This document shows, piece after piece, positions 1-8,000 of a DNA stretch of 25,459 nt. Each line of letters starts with the position of its first letter. Position 1 is the stretch's first letter. Below the pieces are notes generated by a model that had not been told where the DNA came from, did no database searches, and worked only from the letters and a program-made list of their open reading frames with translations. The translations under genes were made by a program, and so were the position numbers. The DNA is from a virus. The stretch spans positions 1 through 25,459 of IMG/VR virus record IMGVR_UViG_3300017963_002492. One strand, given 5' to 3'.

Positions 1-1
1 G

Positions 2-298
2 AGGCGGCTCCGTTCGGTGCCCCTGGGGACCGTGACCGGCTTCAACCTGCCGTTCCTGCGGGACATGCTGTCCCTGCCGCCCTGGGACCGTCTCAACCTG
101 TCCTGGGGGTCCTGCGTCATGGCCGAGGCCGCGCGCGTCGTGCATGGCGGTCAGAGGCTCAACCTCAACGCTGCTCTGACCTGGGCCGCTGAACGCGGCG
201 CTGACCTTCTCCCCCCAAAGGATGCGACACTGCGCTGCCACGCGAACGCGGTGCGGGTCGCCAAACTCAAATTGGAGCTAGACCGATGCCAGAGGTGA
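2..298 (+). CDS. DEDDh 3'-5' exonuclease-like protein, C-terminal part (5' truncated)
   Basis: The frame is open to the left edge, so only the last 98 residues are present. The stretch GFNLPFLRDML resembles the Exo II motif of DnaQ-type exonucleases (G-[HF]-N-x2-FD). The following WGSCVMAEAARVV resembles their conserved cysteine-methionine helix, and LNLNAALTWAAERG resembles the helix before Exo III. The usual H-x4-D of Exo III appears as CHANAVR: the histidine is there but an arginine sits where the metal-binding aspartate is expected. The fold match is therefore suggestive and activity is doubtful. The 3' end overlaps the next gene by 13 bases, which points to one operon with the downstream nuclease. 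The N-terminal Exo I motif (DxE) would lie outside the window and would settle the call. Confidence 0.45.
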   Translation, partial: RRLRSVPLGTVTGFNLPFLRDMLSLPPWDRLNLSWGSCVMAEAARVVHGGQRLNLNAALTWAAERGADLLPPKDATLRCHANAVRVAKLKLELDRCQR

Positions 299-480
299 AT
301 CAGATGCAGTGCGGGTTTCTCACGATCGACGTGCAGAAGAAGGGCAAGGAGGTCCACTTGACGCTGACGACGCAGGGCAAGGGCGCGCTGCAAAGCGCGA
401 AGCTGGGGAAGCTGCCCCTCCCGCTCAAGCTCCAGTGCAAGGAAGGCACCACGATGAACTTCGTGCTGCGCGAGCAGTAA
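286..480 (+). CDS. Small hypothetical protein, 64 aa
   Basis: A 64-residue basic protein, rich in Lys, Thr and Leu, with alternating hydrophobic and polar residues that suggest a small beta-rich fold. I do not recognise a family. The ATG is preceded by GGAG at 274-277 with suitable spacing, and it overlaps the end of the exonuclease-like gene. Its TAA stop overlaps the ATG of the following nuclease (TAATG), so translation is probably coupled. Position between two nuclease-like genes suggests a role in DNA metabolism, but this is only context. Confidence 0.65.
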   Translation: MPEVNQMQCGFLTIDVQKKGKEVHLTLTTQGKGALQSAKLGKLPLPLKLQCKEGTTMNFVLREQ

Positions 481-1295
481 TGGCGATCGATACCGGACGG
501 TCATCGGCAGGCTGGTCGTCATACGGCGCATGGCGGAAGTGCCCGCGCAAGTGGGCCTACGAGAACGTCTACAGCCTGGGAACCAGCGGTGGGGGCGCAC
601 GCGGGCTGGGGACCCTGATTCACGAGCTACTGGCCCGCCACTATCTCGTGAAAGCCGGGGACACATCGCAGCCGTCCATCGAGTCGATCCTGGGGACGGT
701 CGGCAACGGCATGAAGGCCGATGCCGTGGACCTCGCCCGAAGCCGCATCCTGAGCTACGCACTTCAGTACAGCGCAGAGGACTGGACGCCCATCGCCGTC
801 GAGCAGGAGCACCGAATCGGCTTCCTCCCGCAAGAGGACGGCTCCGTCCTCCTCGTGGACGCTGACACCCCCGGCTCCGTCCTCTACACCGCGCGCATCG
901 ACCTCGTCGTGAAGGACGGCGACGGGCGCGTGTGGTGCGTGGACCACAAGACCGCGTCTCAGATTCGGGAGTCCACGCACACCCGCTACGGGCTGCACGG
1001 ACAGTTCCACGGGCTCTGGCACATCGGCAGGCACCACTACGGCGAAGCCTTCGCCGGGACACTCATCAACTTCGTGCAGACGTGGGCAGGCGAACGCTTC
1101 CTCCGCGTGCGGCCTCCCGCTGCCCCGTCGATGATCGCGAACTTCCCGAAGCTGATCTACGCGACGGCGAGCGAGATGCAGCTTTGGAAGGGCATCGCCA
1201 AGGTCCCCGAGGACTGGCCCGCGACAAGTCACGAGACGGTCTGTGTCTCAAGCTATGGTGTCTGCGACCATGCCACACGTTGCCGATTCGGCTGA
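480..1295 (+). CDS. Cas4/RecB-like PD-(D/E)XK nuclease with Fe-S cysteines
   Basis: The 271-residue product opens with WSSYGAWRKCPRKWAY, the usual start of Cas4/AddB-type nucleases, where the Cys (C21) is the first iron-sulfur ligand. RecB-family motifs follow: GLGTLIHELL with H48, ARIDLVV with D141, and VDHKT with D155 and K157, then a Q-rich helix (HGQFHGLW) like the QxxxY motif. Three more cysteines cluster at the C-terminus (C255, C262, C268), which matches the Cx(n)CxxC-type end that closes a 4Fe-4S cluster in Cas4. The family degrades or trims DNA ends, often producing 3' overhangs for recombination. In this genome it could act with the Sak4-like ATPase and DUF669-like protein about 11 kb downstream. 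No CRISPR genes are nearby. The ATG at 480 is coupled to the preceding stop. Confidence 0.85.
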   Translation: MAIDTGRSSAGWSSYGAWRKCPRKWAYENVYSLGTSGGGARGLGTLIHELLARHYLVKAGDTSQPSIESILGTVGNGMKADAVDLARSRILSYALQYSAEDWTPIAVEQEHRIGFLPQEDGSVLLVDADTPGSVLYTARIDLVVKDGDGRVWCVDHKTASQIRESTHTRYGLHGQFHGLWHIGRHHYGEAFAGTLINFVQTWAGERFLRVRPPAAPSMIANFPKLIYATASEMQLWKGIAKVPEDWPATSHETVCVSSYGVCDHATRCRFG

Positions 1296-1587
1296 TCGCC
1301 CCCTCTGGCCCATCATCGTCGCCGTAATGGGCGATGGAGGCATCATCTTCCTGAGCCCGCCTCACGATGAGGTGCCGATCTCGTTTGAATTCGGCGTCGA
1401 ACTTCTCGCGGAGTGCGTGAGGAACCTTGAGTGGGCCAATCAGCCCGAGTGCGCCCTGGGCCTCTTCTTCAACGAGGAGTGCGCCCCGATCGATCTTGCC
1501 GAGCGCATCCGAGACGGCGACACGTTCCCCGAAGCCGTCAGGACGATGGTAATGGGCAAAGCCGCGCTGCTGTCGCTGCTCCGCTAG
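1255..1587 (+). CDS. Hypothetical protein, about 110 aa
   Basis: An acidic protein with a hydrophobic N-terminal stretch (LWPIIVAVMGDGGIIFL) that looks like a beta strand pair rather than a membrane segment, followed by two helices rich in Glu and Leu. I recognise no family. The start is uncertain: ATG at 1255 is given, but GTG at 1243 or ATG at 1270 are also in frame and none has a clear Shine-Dalgarno sequence. The gene overlaps the nuclease by 41 bases in another frame. It ends in TAG inside a CTAG that is shared with the convergent peptidase gene. Confidence 0.6.
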   Translation: MVSATMPHVADSADRPLWPIIVAVMGDGGIIFLSPPHDEVPISFEFGVELLAECVRNLEWANQPECALGLFFNEECAPIDLAERIRDGDTFPEAVRTMVMGKAALLSLLR

Positions 1588-2252
1588 GGAAGCTGCTTCA
1601 CGTAACCGCTGGCCGTCTTCCGTAGCACCTCGTTGCGATTGGTGCCACTACGCCGGTAGGAGATGTGGACGTGCGACGACTGATCAGGGTCGTACCAAAC
1701 GAGTTGGTCGAACTTGACCTTGCCCTGGTCGCGCAGCCTCACCACCATCGCGGCGATCTCCTGGCTGGTGAGCGTCTTGCCGATGAACTTGAAATCGGCA
1801 GCTTCTCCGAGTAGGTGCTGCGAGCCGCACGGCGTGTTCGTCCGTGCTGCGATGCGGAGCGCCGTCGCGCTGTTCGGGGCCTTGTTTCCCGGGAACCCGT
1901 GGTTGCGGCAGAGGAGCGACCCTCCGATGGCGTCGTTCACGGCAGGCGACCGGAAGGCCGAGGTGATCCGCACTGGCCCGTAAGCCTCCCGAATCGGGTC
2001 TAGCGCGTTTTGCACGAGGGCCCGAAGGTTCGCGACGACGTAGCCTTCTTCCGCATCCGGCGGCTGGTTGCTCAAGCCCTTGGCCCGCGCCGTGCTACTG
2101 ACGAGCATTTCGGGCAGCGTGAAGTATTTGCCGAGTCGCACACCTGTACTGATACGGGGCGCAGAGCGCCGACGCATAGCGAGGATGCCCACGACGCTGA
2201 CGGCTACGCCGCCGAGGAACAACGGGTTCAAGTACAGGGGCTGCTTTGCCAT
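1584..2252 (-). CDS. Membrane-anchored M15-type D,D-carboxypeptidase/peptidoglycan peptidase
   Basis: The 222-residue protein starts with a single membrane segment (about residues 10-25), followed by Arg-Arg-Arg, so the catalytic part is probably held at a membrane. Residues 42 onward match peptidase M15_3: FTLPEMLVSSTA, LDPIREAYG, ITSAFRSPAVNDAIGGS, SQHLLGEAADF and HVHISY. The zinc ligands are most likely H146, D153 and H196 (or H194). Family members cleave peptidoglycan stem peptides. Oddly, about 31 residues (113-143, bases 1824-1916) with two cysteines (C115, C142) separate the GGS and SQH elements, which are normally nearly adjacent. The gene has no Shine-Dalgarno. A TAGTCT box lies six bases before the ATG, so it is probably leaderless, and it diverges from the gene at 2290. 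Confidence 0.85.
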   Translation of the reverse strand: MAKQPLYLNPLFLGGVAVSVVGILAMRRRSAPRISTGVRLGKYFTLPEMLVSSTARAKGLSNQPPDAEEGYVVANLRALVQNALDPIREAYGPVRITSAFRSPAVNDAIGGSLLCRNHGFPGNKAPNSATALRIAARTNTPCGSQHLLGEAADFKFIGKTLTSQEIAAMVVRLRDQGKVKFDQLVWYDPDQSSHVHISYRRSGTNRNEVLRKTASGYVKQLP

Positions 2253-2258
2253 GCCGGG

Positions 2259-2264
2259 AGACTA
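2259..2264 (-). promoter_or_regulatory. Leaderless -10 box of the M15 peptidase gene
   Basis: Read on the minus strand this is TAGTCT, six bases upstream of the ATG at 2252. No Shine-Dalgarno fits in the gap, so transcription would begin at or next to the start codon. It lies back to back with the -10 box at 2277-2282 in a 37-base divergent spacer. No -35 hexamer is evident. Confidence 0.5.
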
Positions 2265-2276
2265 GAGCATTCGGTG

Positions 2277-2282
2277 TACCCT
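2277..2282 (+). promoter_or_regulatory. Leaderless -10 box of the cysteine peptidase-like gene
   Basis: TACCCT ends seven bases before the ATG at 2290, with no ribosome-binding sequence between. This is the same TANNNT-N6/7-ATG geometry seen at five other starts in the window. The two divergent boxes sit within 24 bases of each other, so polymerase binding at one probably excludes the other. Confidence 0.5.
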
Positions 2283-2289
2283 TCGGGCC

Positions 2290-2748
2290 ATGAATCGTCA
2301 GGACGCAATTACTCTCCTCCTGTCCCGTGCGGTGAAGCAGACGCGCCTGGGCGCTCCCTGGGGCAACTGCCTTGAGGCTTGCTACGCCACGCTGCTCGGC
2401 GTCCCGCTGTCCGAGGTGCCCGATCCCCGGAACCGGGCGCGATCCGACAAGGAAGCCTTCGCTCTCCTGCCTGAGCGCATCCCGGCGCTGTCGGCCTGGG
2501 TCGGGTCCCGTGGGTACGCGCGCACATGCGACACCGGGTCCCACGTCCCCGGCCTCGACTACCTCCCCTGGGATGCGCCCCTGTTTTGGATTGCCTCCGG
2601 CCCATCGGAGCGGGGCTTCCAGCACGCGACCATCTACGCGAACGATCAGCTTGTGTTCGACCCGCACCCGTCGAACGCGGGGCTTCTGAGCGTCAAGCTC
2701 TGGACCGTGCTCGCGCCTGTGGGCCCCCTCTGGTATCGGAGGCGCTAA
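2290..2748 (+). CDS. Papain-like cysteine peptidase-fold protein
   Basis: The 152-residue product has GNCLEACYATLLGVPLSEVPDP near the N-terminus, where C27 would be the nucleophile at the start of the helix, then a histidine in FQHATIYAN (H112), and FDPHPSNAGL with D124. This Cys-His-Asp order and the DPHPS-x-x-GL signature are typical of a small papain-like (NlpC/C39-like) family common in phage and bacterial genomes, whose substrate is mostly unknown. No signal peptide or membrane segment is visible. An eight-residue stretch, GLDYLPWD (88-95), is encoded by DNA identical to part of the gene at 8567. The gene is followed by a strong hairpin terminator. Peptide or cell-wall hydrolysis is possible, but a non-catalytic role cannot be excluded. 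Confidence 0.7.
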   Translation: MNRQDAITLLLSRAVKQTRLGAPWGNCLEACYATLLGVPLSEVPDPRNRARSDKEAFALLPERIPALSAWVGSRGYARTCDTGSHVPGLDYLPWDAPLFWIASGPSERGFQHATIYANDQLVFDPHPSNAGLLSVKLWTVLAPVGPLWYRRR

Positions 2749-2753
2749 ACAGA

Positions 2754-2786
2754 CGACCCCCGGAACAAGAAGCGTTCCGGGGGTCG
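2754..2786 (+). terminator. Hairpin terminator after the cysteine peptidase-like gene
   Basis: A perfect 13-bp inverted repeat (2754-2766 with 2774-2786) around a seven-base loop begins six bases after the stop codon. It is very GC-rich. No U-run follows, so it may be weak as a factor-independent terminator or may protect mRNA ends. Confidence 0.7.
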
Positions 2787-2860
2787 CTGGCTGACTTCCG
2801 CTGTGGGGTGGCTGCGGAGGATTGCGAGCAATCTACAGTCGATTCAGCGAAAGGACAACA

Positions 2861-3289
2861 ATGAACGAAGATTCCTATGACGCTGATTTGTTGGATCTGC
2901 TCTTTGCGGAAGAACCGCACTTGTTCGGGTACGCAGTCCTCATGCGCGTCTCGGCAGGCTCGGCGCGGGCGCAGGCGAGAACGCTGCCATCTAGCGACGA
3001 GAAGCTACGCGCCGAAGGCCGCTTCCAGGCATACGACGATGCGTGGCACCGCTCGCTGCGTGCGCTGGGCATCTTGCTTGTGGAGTGGGGTGAATTCGGG
3101 AACATTGAAGACGCCACCGAGGCTGTACGGGCACTGATCGTGCGGTCATCGAACGAGATCGCACGGCGTGAGATCGCAAAGCGAAAGAGGCAAGAAGAGG
3201 CTGAGAAACGCCGCTCTAAGGGGAAGACGCGCGCGTCTACGCAAAAGAGTCCGAAGGCGCAAGACCTTCAGCCTTTTGTCGAAAACTAA
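2861..3289 (+). CDS. Hypothetical charged protein, 142 aa
   Basis: The N-terminal 100 residues look helical and acidic (DADLLDLLFAEEPHLFGYAV), with one conserved-looking WHRSLRALGILLVEWGEF helix. The C-terminal third is dense in Lys and Arg (AKRKRQEEAEKRRSKGKT), so the tail could bind nucleic acid. I recognise no family. The ATG at 2861 is chosen because AAAGGA lies at 2850-2855; an upstream TTG in frame at 2822 has no such support. It precedes the MoxR gene by 40 bases. Confidence 0.7.
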   Translation: MNEDSYDADLLDLLFAEEPHLFGYAVLMRVSAGSARAQARTLPSSDEKLRAEGRFQAYDDAWHRSLRALGILLVEWGEFGNIEDATEAVRALIVRSSNEIARREIAKRKRQEEAEKRRSKGKTRASTQKSPKAQDLQPFVEN

Positions 3290-3302
3290 AGCGCGCTACC
3301 CT
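3275..3302 (+). promoter_or_regulatory. Possible promoter of the MoxR gene
   Basis: TTTGTC (3275-3280) and TACCCT (3297-3302) are spaced by 16 bases, upstream of a short leader carrying GGAGA before the ATG at 3330. The -35 lies inside the preceding gene. The match to a sigma-70 promoter is only fair. Confidence 0.35.
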
Positions 3303-3329
3303 CGCCGCATTCCACGGAGAATCGAATAA

Positions 3330-5033
3330 ATGCCCGCAGACAACAACAACGCCCTTCGGGCCATGGCCGTCGCAATTCAAACCCCCGGCCTCTCGATCAC
3401 GGTGGAGGGCAAGAAGAAGCGAATGCTCGGCCTTCCGGTCCTCCTTTGGGGACCACCGGGTGTGGCGAAGACGGCGTTCGTCCAGCAGCTTGCCGACAAG
3501 CTCGGCTTCTACCTGATCACGGTCCTGGCTTCGCTCCGCGAGCCGTCCGACTTTCTGGGCCTTCCGATCCCCGGGACGAGCCGACGTGCTGCCGAGAAGG
3601 CGGGGCTCCCGCCCGGTGTGGACCAGCAGATCGTGGGCGACATGCTCGATGCCGACTACATGCAGGGCGGCAAAGAGTTCGGAACGAACCTTGAGGTTCG
3701 GCGGGCTGAGTTCGATCAGGTGCAGTACGCGCCGCCGGACTGGGCGCTCAAGTGCTTGGAAATGGCCGACGACCCGGATGCCAAGAACGTCGGCAAGGGG
3801 CGACGAGTCCTCCTCTTCCTCGATGAGTTCGCGACCGCCAGCCCCCAGGTCCAGGCCGCGCTCCTGCGCGTCGTCCACGAGCGCGTCGTGGGCGACCTTC
3901 AGCTTCCGTCGAACGTGGCTGTCATCGCCGCTGCGAACCCACCGTCCATGAGCCCTGGTGGCTCCGACCTCACGGCTCCGACCGTCAACCGCTTCATCCA
4001 CCTCGACTGGATGCCGCCGAGCAAGAAGCAGTGGGCCGATTTCGTCACGGGCAAGCGGAGTTCGTCGCTGCAACTGCCGATCTTCGGAGACGCCGGGGGC
4101 GTGATCTCAAAGAGCCTCAATGAAGCCTTGAACACGTTTGACGACGCCGAGCGCACTCGACGGCTTGCGGCAGTCCAGACGCAGCGCCGACGAGCGGCCA
4201 TCACGGGCCTCGTGGAGTTCAACGAGGCGTACCAGACGCGCGGTGAAGGCTCGATCACGGAGCTTGCGGCGAAGTTCATCCTCGACCCGAAGAACGCAAA
4301 GCCCGCGAGCTTGAAGCGCGCGGCAAAGGCATCGGAGAAGGGAACCGGGACGTATGCGGAGTACAGGGAGTTTGAGCCCCTGTTCGCGATGCCCACCAAG
4401 AAGGTGTTTGACCGGCTCCAGAAGGCCGAGCCGTTCCAGGCCCAGAACCTTGCGTGGGCTTCTCCCCGGTCCTGGGAGATCGCGCTGCGCGCCGTTGCCG
4501 GAGCCTCTGCTTGCGGACTCGGAGCAGCGGCTTTCGGGCAGGTTGTCCAAACGCTCCTCTGCGGGACCATCGGCCCTGCCTACTGCGATGCCTTCACGAA
4601 GTTCATTCGGAACGAGTACAAGAGCGGGCTGCGGACACCGGAATCGATCCTGGCTGCTGGGCCCGCAAAGTTCGTCGCGGCGCTTCCCAAGACCAGCGAT
4701 GCAAAGGCGTTCGATGCAAACATTGCCTACGCCTCCTCGCTCGCTCGCTTTGGCCTGAACAGTTCCCTCGACGCGCCCGATGGGCTGGGGCGTCTTCCCG
4801 AAGTGCTCGCTTTCCTTGACGAGATCACAGTGAAGGGAGCAGGGCAGCGCGGGCTTCCCTACGACCGCGTCGTGAATCAGCTTCGCTCTGAGCTTCGCGA
4901 GTTCAAGGACGACAACGCCCTCCCGCCTGCGGCCAACAACGCAGTGAACAGCTGGCTGCGCCAGCGGGAGCAGGACACGCAGCGTGCCGTTCGGGACATG
5001 GGCATCGACCTCGACTTTGGGAGCTTCGGCTGA
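3330..5033 (+). CDS. MoxR-type AAA+ ATPase
   Basis: The 567-residue product has a clear AAA+ core in its first 290 residues: Walker A GPPGVAKT (41-48), Walker B VLLFLDEF with D165 and E166, a sensor-1 Asn (N203) in AAANPPSMSPGG, and TVNRF near 218-222 as in MoxR proteins. MoxR ATPases act as chaperones that remodel partner proteins, usually encoded next door and usually carrying a von Willebrand A domain. Here the partner gene, coupled by a one-base TGATG overlap, carries no VWA motif but half a helicase. The C-terminal half (about 290-567) is helical and not recognised. A Shine-Dalgarno-like GGAGA supports the start. A phage packaging or virion-assembly role and an anti-host role are both possible. 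Confidence 0.85.
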   Translation: MPADNNNALRAMAVAIQTPGLSITVEGKKKRMLGLPVLLWGPPGVAKTAFVQQLADKLGFYLITVLASLREPSDFLGLPIPGTSRRAAEKAGLPPGVDQQIVGDMLDADYMQGGKEFGTNLEVRRAEFDQVQYAPPDWALKCLEMADDPDAKNVGKGRRVLLFLDEFATASPQVQAALLRVVHERVVGDLQLPSNVAVIAAANPPSMSPGGSDLTAPTVNRFIHLDWMPPSKKQWADFVTGKRSSSLQLPIFGDAGGVISKSLNEALNTFDDAERTRRLAAVQTQRRRAAITGLVEFNEAYQTRGEGSITELAAKFILDPKNAKPASLKRAAKASEKGTGTYAEYREFEPLFAMPTKKVFDRLQKAEPFQAQNLAWASPRSWEIALRAVAGASACGLGAAAFGQVVQTLLCGTIGPAYCDAFTKFIRNEYKSGLRTPESILAAGPAKFVAALPKTSDAKAFDANIAYASSLARFGLNSSLDAPDGLGRLPEVLAFLDEITVKGAGQRGLPYDRVVNQLRSELREFKDDNALPPAANNAVNSWLRQREQDTQRAVRDMGIDLDFGSFG

Positions 5034-8000
5034 TGGCGACGGCTCCGGTGATTCTGGAAGCGGAACCTCGCGCCCTTCGCGCGACAGAAGACGCCGGAGG
5101 GCGCATCTATGCGCCCCGGATGGCGGCGCTGTCCGACATGGTCGTGAGCACGCTCATCGCGGACGAAGGCGAACAGGTCATTGAGGATCGGGGCGAGGGG
5201 CGTGTGCTCGTTCCCTGCGGCCACATCATCTTCAACGAGACGCTGGCCCTTCAGGCCATCGCTCTCGTGGATCTCGCGTGCGCGCTCGCGCGTGCGAGGA
5301 CGGCTGTTTTCGGCGGCTACCCGCCACGGCTGTTCCAGGGGCGCAAGGCCCTCAAGGATCAGCCGAATGAGACGGAGATGATGGCCGAGCTTCGGGGCTG
5401 GAATTTCTGGCCGCGCACGCTGAATGCCGTCATGTACGCGGCTACAGCGCACTTCTCAGATGAACCTTTCCGAGCCGTCATTACGCCTTTGGGCGCGACT
5501 CCGCTGGGCCGCACGGCGACGAACTACCCGAAGCTGACGGCGTACCTACAGGAGCAGTGGAAGAAGTCGCAGTACGAGATACAGGGCTCGTCTGGTGACG
5601 TGATCCGACGCCCCTACAAGGAGGACTTCGCTCCTGGGCGCGGTTACGAGGGCTGGTCGCCCGTGGAGTTCACCCGGGCCATGCAGCGCATGGTCGTGAT
5701 CAACGGTGAGGTGCTGGACGACAAGGAAGTCGGCAAGATTCGCGAGATCGGGGAGCAGTTCAACGGCGTCGTGCAGAAGGCCGACGACGGGGCGCTCTAC
5801 GTCCCCGAGCCGTCAGGGGACGACAACGAACCCGTGTGGGCGAAGCCCGATTACGACATTGTGATCGGTGGCGCGCAGATTTATGAGGGCGTCGATCTTC
5901 AGGTGCGGACCTGTGCGATCCACCACCTCGATCAGCCTTGGACGCCAAACGTCCTCACGCAGCGGAATGGCCGCGCAGTGCGGCAGGGCAACCTCTTCTC
6001 CAACGTCTCGGTCTACGCCTACCTCACGGACGGCTCGATCGACTATTACAAGTTGAATCGCGTGCGAGGGCGAAAGGCATGGCAGGACACCGTGCTGTCC
6101 AAGGGCCGCGCTGACGCAAGCATCGGTGGCGGGAACACAGAAGCGATCATCGACCTGATCGTCAAGGTGACGCCCGTCAAGTATCAGGCTGAGATGCGCG
6201 AGCGCGTGCGTAAGCAGTTTGAGCTACTGGCACGACGGAAGCGGGCTCGCATCGCCTCGCGCCTCCTCAACCTCTTCCGGGGCATCGCCGGGGACGGGAC
6301 TGCCGGGGCCAAGCGCCGCGCCGCTCTGGCGGCGTACCTCCCAATGCCGAAGTTTTTTGAGGTCTACCTCGCGCAGCCTATGCCGCCCAGCAATGCGCGA
6401 GCGGCGGCTGAGACGGCGCAGGAGCTTGGCGTTGACCAGCCCGCAGCGCAGGAGCTTGCGAACGTAATTGCAGACGCATCCCGCTGGAATCAAGCCTCGG
6501 GGCTATCCGAGCAGGCCATGCTGACGGGGAACGCGGCGGCTGAGTTTGAGCGTGTAAGTGACCAGAAGGGCGCGCTACTAGAAGCCGGGTTCTCCTCTGA
6601 ACCCCCGGAATGGCTCGCCCGGTTTTTCGACGCGCAGATCGTGACGCCCACCTTCCGCGACAACCTCGTGACGGATTTTCTCGGAGAAGGCGTTGCGACT
6701 TCACTGCCCGTCGATGTGACGACAACGAAGTCGTTGGTCGCCGTGGGGGACTTCATCCCGGGAGACGGGGCAGGCACGTATGTCTCGCAAATGGGCGTGA
6801 CGGTTCGGTTTGAGCTTACGGATCGCAACGTAGACGGTGCCCCCGAGATTCAGGCCACGGCTTTTACGACTCGGCCTTTTGGGATAAGTGCCGTGAACCT
6901 GGGCAACCTGAATGATCGTGGGCAGATCGTCCCGAAGCAGCCCGTGCTGCTGGAGCCAACAGACCCGAAGCCAACGGACGACAAGATTGCCGTGCTGCGG
7001 CTTCCCAGGCCGCTGGCGCATCTGGTGGACGAGGAGGGCCCGCGCCAGTACCTCTGGACCTACGACTTCGCCAACATCGACCCGGCCCCACTGGCACTCG
7101 CTACAGCCCGCTACAACGGGCTCCCGATCGAGGTGGCTAAGGGGGCCGGGACCACGGACAGGGCTGAATACTTCGCGCTGGGATCCGACGCATCCACGGG
7201 CATCGACCCGTTTCAATACATTCCACAGGCACTCCAGGGCCGGATGCCGTCCGCTTCCTACTACTCAGCGAAGCTAGGAAGGAATGCTTTTTGGGACACT
7301 CTTGGTCCCAACGAGCAGGAAACAGTGCTGTCAGGCAGCATGCCTCAAGACTTCTCCTCCGTCGAAATCAGCGCCCGGGGACTGGACGCCTTGTGGCCGT
7401 TGAATGCGGACAAGACGCGCGTCGTCGCAGAACTGTTCCTCCGCGCCGCGTGCCTTCAAGCCGACCCGCAGTATTCCTTCCCCTCGCCCCTCATGCAGCA
7501 CGTCGCAACGAACATACGCGCCGACGCGCGAGCGATGCTTCGCACGCGCTCAGGCAAGTTCCCGCCGATCGATGAGCAGAAGACGCAGGCGGCAAGCGAG
7601 GGGCTGAACCTGGGCGACGTGCTGTACCCCGGCTTCGCTCCGCGTGCGATTTTCGACTCTGCGGAGGTGTCGGCGGAAGGCGTGACCTTCACGTCCATCA
7701 CGGACGAGGACGGAAAGCCGGTCCACTTCGCGGACTACCACGACTTCATCACGCGCGTGCGCGAGGCATCCGTTGTCGGCGGCTTCAACTTCGACCCGCT
7801 GGTGTGGCGCGGTGCGCTTCAGGTTCCGGCTGATTTGGCCTGGGACGAAGAGCGCCGACTCTTCAGCCAGCCGCTCGCAAGTAACCAGCTTCCGACCTAC
7901 GTCCCAGCGGTCTACCCGCAAAGTGACCGATTGGTCATCGCTGAGTACCTGGGCCGTTTTAAGAAGGCAGCGGAGGCGGCTGAAGTCAAGGTGCGGAATG

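Noticed and set aside
480-1295. A CRISPR-Cas adaptation gene (Cas4)
   Set aside because: No Cas1, Cas2 or array is nearby; phage Cas4-like nucleases usually work in recombination or DNA degradation.
3237-4073. Minus-strand open frame opposite the MoxR gene
   Set aside because: Composition is Arg/Glu/Leu-rich antisense; the Walker A and B motifs lie on the plus strand.
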